A stretch of DNA of 64,000 bases from Pseudomonas furukawaii. Lineage in GTDB: Bacteria > Pseudomonadota > Gammaproteobacteria > Pseudomonadales > Pseudomonadaceae. A program made the translations under genes and the position numbers. Every line of letters starts with the position of its first letter. Position 1 is the stretch's first letter. Positions 1 through 8,965 of this stretch are shown piece after piece. Under the pieces are notes generated by a model. The model did no database searches, was not told where the DNA came from, and saw nothing but the letters and a program-made list of their open reading frames with translations. The stretch covers positions 6,119,135 to 6,183,134 of the forward strand of contig NZ_AP014862.1 of NCBI RefSeq assembly GCF_002355475.1, read 5' to 3'.

Positions 1-816
1 GTGGGCCAGCCCCTGTTCGAGTACGTCGGCAAGAAGCTCTACGTGACCGACGCGGCGGAGGCGCTGATGCGCGCCAGCAGCGATATCTTCCAGCGCCTGG
101 AAAGCCTGGACATGCAGCTGTCCGACCTCCAGGGCTCGCTGCAGGGCCAGCTCAACCTGGCGGTGGAATCCAGCGCCAAGTACTTCGTGCCGCACCTGTT
201 CGCCGCCTTCCGCGACCAGCATCCGGACGTGAGCCTGCACCTGGTGGTGACCAACCGCGCCCAGGTGATCAAGCGCCTGTCGGACAACCGCGACGACCTG
301 GTGATCATGTCCCTGGTGCCCCAGGACATGGCCCTGGAATTCCTGCCCTTCCTCAACAACCCCATCGTCGCGGTGGCGCCCCCCGGTCATCCGCTGTGCA
401 ACGCCGCGAAGCTGGTGCTGAAGGACCTGGAGCCCTACACGCTGCTGGTGCGCGAGGCCGGTTCCGGCACCCGCAAGGCCTGCGAGGAGTACTTCCAGCA
501 GAAACGCGCGCACTTCGCCCAGACCATGGAAGTGGCCTCGCTGGATGCGCAGAAGGAATGCGTGGTGGCGGACCTGGGCATCGCCCTGATCCCCCGCCAC
601 GCGGTGAGCCTGGAGCTGGCCACCGGGCTCCTGAGGGAACTGCCGGTGGAGGAGCTGCCCCTCTACCGCAGCTGGTGCGCGGTGCACGCCAAGGGCAAGC
701 GGCTATCGCCGGTGGCCCAGGCCTTTCTCGCCTTTATCCGCGAAGAACGCCAGCAGATCAGCGCACTTACCCACCGCTTTTCCGGCGCACTGCCTTTGAC
801 GACAAAAGGTAGTTAG
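1..816 (+). CDS. pycR: LysR-family transcriptional regulator, PycR-like (5' truncated by window edge)
   Basis: This is the C-terminal 271 residues of a LysR-type regulator. The open frame begins at base 1 with a GTG that is really internal: the first residues (GQPLFEYVGKKLYVT) are the end of the winged helix-turn-helix, where LysR proteins read xPLFxRxGRxxxLT. The linker helix follows (about residues 20-45), then the two-lobed inducer-binding domain (about 48-255). The wording and the position near an RpiR regulator and zwf resemble P. aeruginosa PycR, which sits beside the pyruvate carboxylase genes; that identity is from memory. The 3' end overlaps the convergent small gene at 767-973 by 50 bp. 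The LysR assignment is firm, the PycR assignment moderate. Confidence 0.8.
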   Translation: MGQPLFEYVGKKLYVTDAAEALMRASSDIFQRLESLDMQLSDLQGSLQGQLNLAVESSAKYFVPHLFAAFRDQHPDVSLHLVVTNRAQVIKRLSDNRDDLVIMSLVPQDMALEFLPFLNNPIVAVAPPGHPLCNAAKLVLKDLEPYTLLVREAGSGTRKACEEYFQQKRAHFAQTMEVASLDAQKECVVADLGIALIPRHAVSLELATGLLRELPVEELPLYRSWCAVHAKGKRLSPVAQAFLAFIREERQQISALTHRFSGALPLTTKGS

Positions 817-973
817 CGGCGATCAGGTCGGGGTAGTCGGCGCATTCCATCAGCAGCCGGCGCTGCTCGACGCGGTCCTCGATGGCGCGGCGGAATTTCA
901 TCCGCCGCTGGTCCTCGAGCTTGCGCCGGGTCTTTCTGTCCAGATGGATGGGCTCTCGGTCGAAGCGCTGCAT
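767..973 (-). CDS. Small basic conserved hypothetical protein (68 aa)
   Basis: A short, highly charged protein rich in Arg, Lys, Asp and Glu, with a segment KTRRKLEDQRRMKFRRA that should form one long helix. There is no signal peptide or membrane segment. I choose the ATG at 973 because a GGGAGA ribosome-binding site precedes it, and reject the longer frame to 1024. The KTRRxLED pattern recalls small Pseudomonas proteins annotated as the PA3496 family, but I cannot confirm this. The gene is convergent with the LysR gene and its last 50 bp lie inside that gene's 3' end, so the two transcripts are antisense at their ends. Function unknown. Confidence 0.6.
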   Translation of the reverse strand: MQRFDREPIHLDRKTRRKLEDQRRMKFRRAIEDRVEQRRLLMECADYPDLIAANYLLSSKAVRRKSGG

Positions 974-1152
974 GGCATCTCTCCCTGGGTCGGGTCTGGT
1001 AGGCGCAGCATGGCGCCGCTCCATGACGCTTTGGCGAAGGCCCGGTGAACCTGTGGTGAACGGCGGGTTTCAGGCTATCGAGCCGGTAGCTGGACAGACC
1101 GGCCCCCGGCGACTTTGCTCAGCGATAGGCGCACAGGCAGCGGGAGGACGCC

Positions 1153-1527
1153 ATGAGCAATGCCGCCGAATTCTTCGCACGCTTTCCCATCCAGCGGGTG
1201 CGCGCCAGCATCCTCGACGACGTGCTCGCCAGCGAGCGCCAGCGGTTGGTGCTGCTCTACCTCTGGCAGGACGACTGCCCCCTCTGCGACGTGGCCAAGC
1301 ACGACCTGCTGCGCACCCAGGAACGCTGCCAGTGGCCCCAGGTGCGCTGGCTGCACGACGAAGTGGCGGAAGACCCGGCCCTGGCCCTGCGCTTCGGCCT
1401 GCACGGCGTGCCCACCTTCGTCGCGCTCTACCAGGGCCGGCCGCTCGGCCGCATCACCAGCTGGCCGGGCAGCGGCCCCTTCATCGAGGCCATCGAACGC
1501 TTGCTGGTGAGGCAGGGGCTGGCGTGA
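1153..1527 (+). CDS. Thioredoxin-fold protein with CPLC active site
   Basis: A 124-residue protein with a thioredoxin-like fold: a beta strand (LVLLYLWQ), then DDCPLCDVAKHDL with a CxxC redox pair at about residues 42-45, and the cis-proline motif GVPTFV near residue 85. There is no signal peptide, so it should be cytoplasmic. The CPLC active site differs from the CGPC of thioredoxin, suggesting a specialised thiol reductase or chaperone. It ends 7 bp before the stop of the convergent FAD oxidoreductase. An upstream GGGAGGA supports the start. Substrate unknown. Confidence 0.75.
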   Translation: MSNAAEFFARFPIQRVRASILDDVLASERQRLVLLYLWQDDCPLCDVAKHDLLRTQERCQWPQVRWLHDEVAEDPALALRFGLHGVPTFVALYQGRPLGRITSWPGSGPFIEAIERLLVRQGLA

Positions 1528-1534
1528 GGGCGGG

Positions 1535-2821
1535 TCAGCAGAGGGCGTCCAGCAGCCGATACCAGGCGATGCCCGCGCCCAGGTAGAGGCGCTGCAGGCC
1601 ATGGAAGGGGATGGGCCGGATACCGGTCAGGGGAAACGGGAAGTCATCCGCCGTCCCCAGGAGCCGCCGCGCCAAGTGGCGGCCCAGCGCGGTCGCCAGA
1701 GCCACGCCGCGCCCGTTGTAGCCCAACAGCATGCTGAGACCTGGAGCCGGTTCGTGCAGGTGAGGCAGGAAATCCTGGGTCAGGGCCACGCGTCCGCTCC
1801 AGCGGTACTCGAAAGGCACCCCCGCCAGCTGCGGGAACAGGCTGGCCAGGGACTGCTCCAGATGCCCCCAATCGCCAGTGCGAGACGGCTCGGCGAAGGG
1901 GCCGCGTCCGCCGAGCAGCAACCGCCCATGGGCATCCTGCTTGAAGTAGAGCAGAAGCCTCCGGGCATCCGAGCAGACTTCCCCGCCCGGCAGTACCGAT
2001 CGGCGCAGGGCGTCGGGCAACGGCCGGGTAGCGACGATGAAGCTATTGGCGGCGATCACCGTCTGCCGCAGGCCGGGCCAGAGATCGTCCGTGTAACCGT
2101 TGGTGGCCAGCACGACCCGCTCGGCGCGCACCCGGAAGCCCTGGGCCGTGGTCAGGCACCAGGCGTCGCGGTCCCGCTCCAGTGACGTCACCCGGCTGTG
2201 TCCGTGGATCGCCGCACCTTCGGCAAGGGCCGCGCGGGCCAGGCCACGCGCGTAACTCAGGGGCTGCAGGCTGCCGGCACGGGGATCGACCCAGGCGCCG
2301 AGGTAATGGGAACTGCCGATACGCCCGGCGACCTCCGCCCGGTCCAGCACCTCCACCGGCACGCCCTGCCGGCGCCACTGCCCGGCACGGCCTTCGATGA
2401 TGCGCATCGCCGCCTGTGATGCGGCGGGCTGGATCCAACCCTTGCGGGTCGCATCGCAGTCGATGGCGTAACGCTCGATCAGCGCGAACACCTCGTCCGC
2501 CGCACCACCCGCCACCTCGATCAACCGCTCGGCGCGTTCGCCGCCAAACCGCTTGCGCAAGGTGTCGGGGTCGTACTTGAGCCCGGGAATGACCTGCCCA
2601 CCATTGCGACCCGAGGCGCCCCAGCCGGGCTCACCGGCATCCAGCACGCAGACGCGCGTGCCGGCGGCGGCCAGGTGCAGGGCTGTGACCAGGCCGGTAT
2701 AGCCCGCGCCTACCACGGCCACGTCAACCTGCATGTCCCCGGCAAGGGCCGGCGTCTCGGGTCCCGCCGTCGCCGTCGCGGCCCAGAGGGAGTTCGGCAG
2801 CACGGACTGCGGCGCACTCAT
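1535..2821 (-). CDS. FAD-dependent oxidoreductase, DAO / gamma-glutamylputrescine oxidase-like
   Basis: A 428-residue flavoprotein of the D-amino-acid oxidase (DAO) superfamily. The dinucleotide-binding motif [18 protein letters not shown] lies near residues 34-51, followed by a second FAD motif around [11 protein letters not shown]. The C-terminal half has [15 protein letters not shown], the FAD-proximal loop of PuuB- and OrdL-like oxidases. Such enzymes oxidise a C-N bond in an amino acid or amine and pass electrons to oxygen. Its start overlaps the end of the ABC ATPase gene by 4 bp (ATGA), so it is the last gene of a four-gene operon with an amino-acid-type transporter. The substrate is therefore probably the imported compound. 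Its identity is not readable here. Confidence 0.85.
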   Translation of the reverse strand: MSAPQSVLPNSLWAATATAGPETPALAGDMQVDVAVVGAGYTGLVTALHLAAAGTRVCVLDAGEPGWGASGRNGGQVIPGLKYDPDTLRKRFGGERAERLIEVAGGAADEVFALIERYAIDCDATRKGWIQPAASQAAMRIIEGRAGQWRRQGVPVEVLDRAEVAGRIGSSHYLGAWVDPRAGSLQPLSYARGLARAALAEGAAIHGHSRVTSLERDRDAWCLTTAQGFRVRAERVVLATNGYTDDLWPGLRQTVIAANSFIVATRPLPDALRRSVLPGGEVCSDARRLLLYFKQDAHGRLLLGGRGPFAEPSRTGDWGHLEQSLASLFPQLAGVPFEYRWSGRVALTQDFLPHLHEPAPGLSMLLGYNGRGVALATALGRHLARRLLGTADDFPFPLTGIRPIPFHGLQRLYLGAGIAWYRLLDALC

Positions 2822-3561
2822 GCCGGCACCTCGCCGTTGTTCAGCAGACGCCTGAGGAACTCCTGGGTGCGGACCTCGCGAGGCGCTCCAAGTACCTGCC
2901 GGGAAGCGCCCTCTTCGAGGATGCGCCCGCCGTAGAGGAAGCAGACCTTGTCGGCGACTTCCCGGGCGAAACCCATTTCGTGGGTCACCACCACCATGGT
3001 CATGCCTTCGTCCACGAGCTTGCGCATCACCGCCAGGACCTCGCCTACCAGTTCCGGATCGAGGGCCGAGGTGGGCTCGTCGAAGAGAATCGCCCTGGGG
3101 CGCATGGCCAACGCGCGGGCGATGGCCACCCGCTGTTGCTGGCCGCCGGAAAGCTCATCCGGGTAAGCGTCCATGCGGTGGGCCAGGCCCACTTTCTCCA
3201 GCAGCGCCCGGGCATGTTCACGAGCTTCCCGGGGGTTCTCCTTCTTCACGTAAACCGGCCCTTCCATCACGTTCTCCAGGGCGGTGCGATGGGGGAACAG
3301 GTTGAAGCGCTGGAACACCATGGCCACCTGGGTACGGATGTCGTGGATGCCCTTGCCATGGCGATCGACCCGTTGCGACGAAACCAGGATCTCCCCCTGT
3401 TCGTAGGATTCCAGTCCGTTGATGCAGCGCAGCAGGGTGGATTTGCCGGAGCCCGATGGGCCGATCAGGCACACCACCTCGCCACTGCGGACCTCGAGGT
3501 CGATGCCCTCCAGCACACTGACGCTGCCGAAGCGCTTGTGGACGCCCTTGATCTCGATCAT
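2818..3561 (-). CDS. Amino acid ABC transporter ATP-binding protein (GlnQ/HisP type)
   Basis: A 247-residue ABC ATPase of the polar amino acid class. It has Walker [10 protein letters not shown] near residue 34, the Q-loop, the signature [15 protein letters not shown], Walker [13 protein letters not shown] and the switch histidine in [10 protein letters not shown]. All catalytic residues are present and the length is normal for GlnQ or HisP. It overlaps both operon neighbours by 4 bp, indicating translational coupling with the permease upstream and the oxidoreductase downstream. Only one permease gene accompanies it, so the membrane part is probably a homodimer. The substrate is unknown. Confidence 0.92.
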   Translation of the reverse strand: MIEIKGVHKRFGSVSVLEGIDLEVRSGEVVCLIGPSGSGKSTLLRCINGLESYEQGEILVSSQRVDRHGKGIHDIRTQVAMVFQRFNLFPHRTALENVMEGPVYVKKENPREAREHARALLEKVGLAHRMDAYPDELSGGQQQRVAIARALAMRPRAILFDEPTSALDPELVGEVLAVMRKLVDEGMTMVVVTHEMGFAREVADKVCFLYGGRILEEGASRQVLGAPREVRTQEFLRRLLNNGEVPA

Positions 3562-4214
3562 GCCTTTCTCCTCGTTCCGATCCGCGCTTCCAGGCGGCGC
3601 AATGCAAAGGACAGCGGGAGGCTCAGCGCGAGGTAGAGCAACGCCACCAGGGTGTAGACGGTCATGTTCTCGAAGGTGGAGGAGGCGATCAGCTGTCCGG
3701 CCCGGGTCATCTCCGCCACCGTGATGGTGGACACCAGGGAGGAGTCCTTGAGCATCATCACCAGGGTGTTGCCATAGGGCGGCAGGGCGATGCGGAAGGC
3801 CTGGGGCAGCACCACCCGCCGCATCACCATGGCACCGCGCATGCCGAGGGATTCGGCCGCTTCGATCTGCCCCTGGTGGATGGCCTGGATGCCGGCGCGG
3901 AAGTTCTCCGCCTGGTACGCCGAGTAGGCGATGCCGAGGCCGATGACACCGGCCTGGAAGGCGGTGAGCTGGATGCCGAAGTCCGGCAGCACGAAGTAGA
4001 TGTAGAACAGTTGCACGATGATCGGCAGGCCGCGGATGACATTGACCAGGCCGATGGCGAAGAGCGACACGGCGCGAACCTTGGACACCATCATCAGGGC
4101 CAGGATGAGGCCGATGACGGAGCTGAGCAGGAAGGACCCGGCCGTGACCTGCAGGGTGACCACCGCCCCTTTCAGCAGAATGGGGAGGAAGTCCAGGGCG
4201 TTCTGGAGAAACAT
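3558..4214 (-). CDS. Amino acid ABC transporter permease (HisM/GlnP type)
   Basis: A 218-residue inner-membrane protein with about five hydrophobic segments and the EAA-type loop ([28 protein letters not shown]) that docks on the ATPase. This is the HisM/GlnP subfamily that imports polar amino acids or related compounds. The coding start lies 57 bp after the binding-protein gene, with a GC-rich hairpin between them. The stop overlaps the ATPase start by 4 bp. It is the only permease gene in the operon. Confidence 0.9.
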   Translation of the reverse strand: MFLQNALDFLPILLKGAVVTLQVTAGSFLLSSVIGLILALMMVSKVRAVSLFAIGLVNVIRGLPIIVQLFYIYFVLPDFGIQLTAFQAGVIGLGIAYSAYQAENFRAGIQAIHQGQIEAAESLGMRGAMVMRRVVLPQAFRIALPPYGNTLVMMLKDSSLVSTITVAEMTRAGQLIASSTFENMTVYTLVALLYLALSLPLSFALRRLEARIGTRRKA

Positions 4215-4242
4215 GGCGCTACCCGAGGGAAGGTTCAGGAAG

Positions 4243-4262
4243 GCCCGCCCCGAGGGGCGGGC
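4243..4262 (-). other. Intercistronic hairpin between binding-protein and permease genes
   Basis: Nine-bp perfect GC arms (4243-4251 and 4254-4262) separated by GA. On the minus strand it follows the binding-protein stop and lies just before the permease ribosome-binding site. No U-run follows, so it is not a full intrinsic terminator. Hairpins here in ABC operons usually protect the 3' end of the binding-protein message or attenuate transcription so that binding protein exceeds permease. That role is inferred. Confidence 0.6.
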
Positions 4263-4271
4263 GGGGCATGC

Positions 4272-5030
4272 TCAATTGAGCTTCCACTTTTCGATGATGC
4301 CGGCGAGGGTGCCGTCGGCCTTGATGGCGGCGATGCCCCGGTTGACCCGCTCCAGGGTCTCCGGCTCGCCCTTGCGCACGATCAGGCAGACATCGCCCAT
4401 GATCACCGGCTGGTAGCCCTGCACCAGGCGAACCTTGTCCTGGGTGCCCTGGGCCATCTGGTAGGCAAGGATCGGATGGTCGGCGAAGCCGGCCTTGATC
4501 CGTCCCAGGGCCAGGTCGCGCATCAGGTCGGCGATGGAGTCGTAGCCGCGCACTTCCTTGAACAGGCCGCGCTTGTTCAGTTCGTCGATGAACACCGTGC
4601 CCACCTGGGCGCCGACCACTTCGCCGGCCAGATCGTCCATGCGGGTGTAGGTACCGCTGTCGTCGGCGCGGACGATCAGGCCCTCGCCATAGCTGAACAC
4701 CGGGTCGGAGTACTGCACCACCTTCTCCCGCGCCGGGGTGCGCAGCATGGCGGCGGAGATGAGGTCGATCTTCTTCGCGGTCAGCGAGGGGATCAGCGCG
4801 GCGAAGGTGGTCTGCTGGACCTCAACCTCGAAGCCACCAGCCTTGGCGACCGCCTGGGCGGCGTCGACCATCATCCCCTGAATGCTCTGGCTCTTGACGT
4901 CGAGGAAGGTGAAAGGCACGCCGGTGGCGGTGGCGCCGACCTTGAAGGTCTCGGCGACGGCGCCGGAGGACAGGCCGAGCCCGGCCACCAGGGCCAGGGC
5001 GCATCTGAGAAGGCGGAAGCGAGGGTGCAT
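4272..5030 (-). CDS. Amino acid ABC transporter periplasmic substrate-binding protein
   Basis: A 252-residue SBP_bac_3 protein with an N-terminal signal peptide (basic MHPRFRLLR, hydrophobic core, cleavage after AVA). The mature part carries the family pattern GVPFTFLDVKSQSIQGMMVDAAQAVAK. It is a type II periplasmic binding protein feeding the HisM/GlnQ-type transporter encoded downstream. A GGGAGAA ribosome-binding site precedes the ATG at 5030. It is the first gene of the minus-strand operon and is divergent from the IclR regulator, with palindromes in the 168-bp space between them. The ligand is unknown; the coupled FAD oxidoreductase hints at an amino acid or amine. Confidence 0.9.
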   Translation of the reverse strand: MHPRFRLLRCALALVAGLGLSSGAVAETFKVGATATGVPFTFLDVKSQSIQGMMVDAAQAVAKAGGFEVEVQQTTFAALIPSLTAKKIDLISAAMLRTPAREKVVQYSDPVFSYGEGLIVRADDSGTYTRMDDLAGEVVGAQVGTVFIDELNKRGLFKEVRGYDSIADLMRDLALGRIKAGFADHPILAYQMAQGTQDKVRLVQGYQPVIMGDVCLIVRKGEPETLERVNRGIAAIKADGTLAGIIEKWKLN

Positions 5031-5120
5031 GGCGGTTCTCCCATTGGACGCTGATTGTTGTCGTTGTGCGTTATGGATGGCCTCGGCTGATTCGGCAGGA
5101 GGCGTTGAACCGACTATAAG

Positions 5121-5170
5121 CGATTTACAAAAATCGTAAATAGATTTATAAATATCGAATATCGATATTC
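5121..5170. promoter_or_regulatory. Palindrome cluster, probable IclR operator region
   Basis: This AT-rich stretch between the divergent ABC operon and iclR-type gene contains three dyads: CGATTT (5121-5126) facing AAATCG (5131-5136), nested inside ATTTAC/GTAAAT arms; the perfect palindrome ATTTATAAAT (5144-5153); and the perfect palindrome GAATATCGATATTC (5157-5170). IclR regulators bind pairs of short AT-rich dyads in divergent promoters. I infer this is where the adjacent regulator controls itself and the transporter operon. Confidence 0.55.
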
Positions 5171-5198
5171 AGAACATAAAAAACAAGAGAGTGCAGCC

Positions 5199-5975
5199 GT
5201 GAACGACAACGACAACGCCCTGTTCAACCAGTCACTGGAGAAAGGCCTGGCCGTGTTGCGGGCCTTCGACGCCCAACGGCGCACCATGAACCTGGCGGAA
5301 GTGGCCGAGGCGGCCGGCATCAACAAGAGCTCCGCGCAGCGCATGATCCATACCCTGGAAGCGCTCGGATACGTGCGCAAGCACCCGCAGACCAAGCGCT
5401 TCCAGCTCACTCCCCGGGTCATGGAGATCGGTTACAACTACCTCGCCGCCGACACCCTGGTGGACGTGGCCAACCCCTTCCTTGCCGAACTGGCGCAGAT
5501 CACCGGGGAAACCACCAACCTCACCGAGCCCGATGGTGTGGAAATGGTCTACGTGGCGCGCTTCGTGGCGCCCAAATTCATCCCCATCCACATGCCCATC
5601 GGCAGCCGCATCCCGATGTACTGCACGGGCTCCGGCCGTGCCTACCTGAGCGCACTGGAGGACGGGGAGGTGCGTGAACTGCTGGCCGCCAGCGAATTGC
5701 AGCGGCACACCCAGCAGACCCTGGTGGACCCGGAGGCGATCCTCGCGCAGGTGTCGATGACCCGGGCCAAGGGCTACGCGATCAACAACGAGGAGCTGTT
5801 TCTGGGCGACATGACCATCGCCGCGCCGATCCTCGGCAGCCAAGGCCGCCCGGTGGCGTCGGTGCACGTGGTGGCTCCCACCAGCCGCTGGACCCAGGCG
5901 GAGGCGGAGCGCCGCCTAGCGCCGGCGGTGATCGAGTGCGCGCGGGCGATCCGGACGTCGATCCGGACGCTCTAG
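5199..5975 (+). CDS. IclR-family transcriptional regulator
   Basis: A 258-residue regulator. The N-terminal winged helix-turn-helix spans about residues 12-75 (SLEKGLAVLRAFDAQ, then AEVAEAAGINKSSAQRMIHTLEALGYV). The C-terminal IclR effector-binding domain follows, with the pattern SRIPMYCTGSGRAYLSAL and the late NNEELFLG segment. The start is GTG at 5199, 7 bp or so after an AAGAGAG. It is divergent from an amino-acid-type ABC operon that ends in an FAD oxidoreductase, and very likely regulates it. Its TAG stop (5973-5975) lies inside a CTAG tetranucleotide that forms the left edge of an inserted element. Confidence 0.9.
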   Translation: MNDNDNALFNQSLEKGLAVLRAFDAQRRTMNLAEVAEAAGINKSSAQRMIHTLEALGYVRKHPQTKRFQLTPRVMEIGYNYLAADTLVDVANPFLAELAQITGETTNLTEPDGVEMVYVARFVAPKFIPIHMPIGSRIPMYCTGSGRAYLSALEDGEVRELLAASELQRHTQQTLVDPEAILAQVSMTRAKGYAINNEELFLGDMTIAAPILGSQGRPVASVHVVAPTSRWTQAEAERRLAPAVIECARAIRTSIRTL

Positions 5976-6254
5976 CAGCCTGTTGATATTCACCGCCATG
6001 ACTGCGGCCGCATCCAGGACCCGCTGAGCGACCAAAGCCTGCACTTTGACGACCTGACGCCGATGCTCGAAGGACTGAGAGGGCTCGAGACTCGCCGGCA
6101 CTCAGAAATCGAGCTTGGCGACAGTGAACAGGGACTCCTGAGCGATATCGGCTCCACGCATGGAAATCGAGGTCTCCGGCGGATTGGCGCCGATACCGTA
6201 GACCTCACACCTCAACGCCAGGCCGGGCGTGGACGAATTTCAACAGGCTGCTAG
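5972..6254 (-). mobile_element. 275-bp IS-derived, MITE-like element with CTAG flanks
   Basis: The unit 5976-6250 begins CAGCCTGTTGATATT and its other end reads, in reverse complement, CAGCCTGTTGAAATT, giving terminal inverted repeats matching at 14 of 15 positions. Both sides carry CTAG (5972-5975 and 6251-6254), consistent with the 4-bp target duplication of IS5-type elements. On the minus strand 6102-6161 encodes MRGADIAQESLFTVAKLDF followed by a stop, which resembles the N-terminus of IS5/IS1182-type transposases. The rest of the transposase is gone. This is an internally deleted, non-autonomous copy inserted exactly between two convergent genes. Confidence 0.7.
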
Positions 6255-6258
6255 CGGC

Positions 6259-7173
6259 TCAGTCCTCGGCGTTCTTGATGGACTTGGGCGACAGCCGCAG
6301 GCTCCGCAGGCTGCGCTTCACGCTCTTGAGGTGGTTGACCAGGGTCGGGCCACGGGCCATGGCGACGCCCATGGCCAGCACGTCGATCACCACCAGGTGG
6401 GCGATGCGGGAGGTGAGCGGGGTGTAGATCTCGGTGTCTTCCTGCACGTCGATGGCCAGGTTCACCGTGGCCAGGTCCGCCAGGGGGGTCTGGCTCGGGC
6501 ACAGGGTGATCAGGGTGGCGCCGGCCTCACGCACCAGGTTGGCGGTGATCAGCAGGTCCTTCGAACGGCCCGACTGGGAGATGCAGATGGCCACGTCCGA
6601 GGGCTTGAGGGTCACCGCCGACATGGCCTGCATGTGCGGGTCGGAATAGGCGGCGGCGGTCAGCAGCAGACGGAAGAACTTGTGCTGGGCGTCGGCAGCC
6701 ACCGCACCGGAGGCGCCGAAGCCGTAGAACTCCACCCGCTGGGCATGGGCGCAGGCGTTGATGGCGCGCTGCAGGGCCTCGGGGTCGAGCTTCTCGCGCA
6801 CTTCCATCAGGGTGTGCAGGGTGGTGTCGAAGATCTTCAGGCTGAAATCCGCCACCGAGTCGTCCTCGTGGATGGCGAACTGGCCGAAGCTGGCGCCGGC
6901 GGCCAGGCTCTGGGCCAGTTTCAGCTTGAGATCCTGGAAGCCGCCGCAGCCGATGGCCCGGCAGAAGCGGACGATGGTGGGTTCGCTGACCCCGACGCCC
7001 TGGGCCAGGTCGGCCATGGAGCTGTGCATGACCGCAGCGGGATCGAGCAGGACGTGGTCGGCGACTTTCAGTTCCGACTTGCGCAGCAGATGCCGCGACT
7101 GGGCGATATGTTGCAGCAGATTCACAGGGCAGGCTCTGTCTGGAATGGGCATTGGGCCAGTTTCTTCGGTCAT
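6259..7173 (-). CDS. MurR/RpiR-family transcriptional regulator (HexR-like)
   Basis: An RpiR-family protein of 304 residues from the ATG at 7173. It has an N-terminal helix-turn-helix (MADLAQGVGVSEPTIVRFCRAIG) and a C-terminal SIS sugar-phosphate-binding domain with AICISQSGRSKDLL. Family members sense sugar phosphates; HexR senses KDPG and controls glucose catabolism. The start is uncertain: the GTG at 7125 (giving xNLLQHIAQSRHLLRKSE) is also plausible, and no candidate has a strong ribosome-binding site. The longer frame to 7272 would overlap zwf. It is divergent from zwf with a HexR-like box between, so it probably represses zwf and itself. The stop lies 5 bp from the inserted element. Confidence 0.85.
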   Translation of the reverse strand: MTEETGPMPIPDRACPVNLLQHIAQSRHLLRKSELKVADHVLLDPAAVMHSSMADLAQGVGVSEPTIVRFCRAIGCGGFQDLKLKLAQSLAAGASFGQFAIHEDDSVADFSLKIFDTTLHTLMEVREKLDPEALQRAINACAHAQRVEFYGFGASGAVAADAQHKFFRLLLTAAAYSDPHMQAMSAVTLKPSDVAICISQSGRSKDLLITANLVREAGATLITLCPSQTPLADLATVNLAIDVQEDTEIYTPLTSRIAHLVVIDVLAMGVAMARGPTLVNHLKSVKRSLRSLRLSPKSIKNAED

Positions 7174-7224
7174 GCGACGGGCCGCGACTCGGTTATGATC
7201 GGAGAAACCTGGCTGTAGCGAGCT

Positions 7225-7239
7225 TGTAGTTATACTACA
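7225..7239. promoter_or_regulatory. HexR-like operator
   Basis: The 15-mer TGTAGTTATACTACA consists of TGTAGT, a 3-bp centre and ACTACA, a perfect dyad. It fits the HexR-type pattern TGTARTnnnAYTACA. It lies between the RpiR-family gene and zwf, 66 bp upstream of the zwf TTG start, where it could cover both divergent promoters. Confidence 0.65.
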
Positions 7240-7304
7240 TAAGTCGCTTTTCCGCCCAGTTGAACCACCCATTTACCCAAATCCAAGGTAGGGAGAGCGC
7301 ATCC

Positions 7305-8747
<1,443 letters not shown>

Positions 8748-8777
8748 GCGCCACGAGAAAGCCGGCCCGCCGCGTGG

Positions 8778-8854
8778 GGTGGACGTCGCTGTTCACGTCC
8801 ACCGACGAAGCCCCCGTCCCGCTCCGATGGTGGACCGGTGAAGCCTGGTCCACC
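8778..8854. repeat. Two GGTGGAC-type hairpins, REP/BIME-like
   Basis: Two stem-loops lie in the 218-bp gap after zwf: arms 8778-8786 / 8795-8803 (GGTGGACGT with ACGTCCACC) and arms 8829-8836 / 8847-8854 (GGTGGACC with GGTCCACC). Paired related hairpins in an intergenic space are typical of Pseudomonas REP/BIME repeats. They may also act as a bidirectional message end. Confidence 0.5.
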
Positions 8855-8965
8855 CTGCGAGCCCCCCAGGAATGCCTGCGCCCCGCGCCGTCATTGCTCC
8901 AGCGCAATATCCGGGCCGGACGACGTGCCTAGAATCCCCGGCTTTTCGCGTCACGAGCACTGTCC

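Noticed and set aside
1..3. GTG at base 1 as a true start of the LysR gene
   Set aside because: The sequence begins inside the DNA-binding domain; the real start lies upstream of the window.
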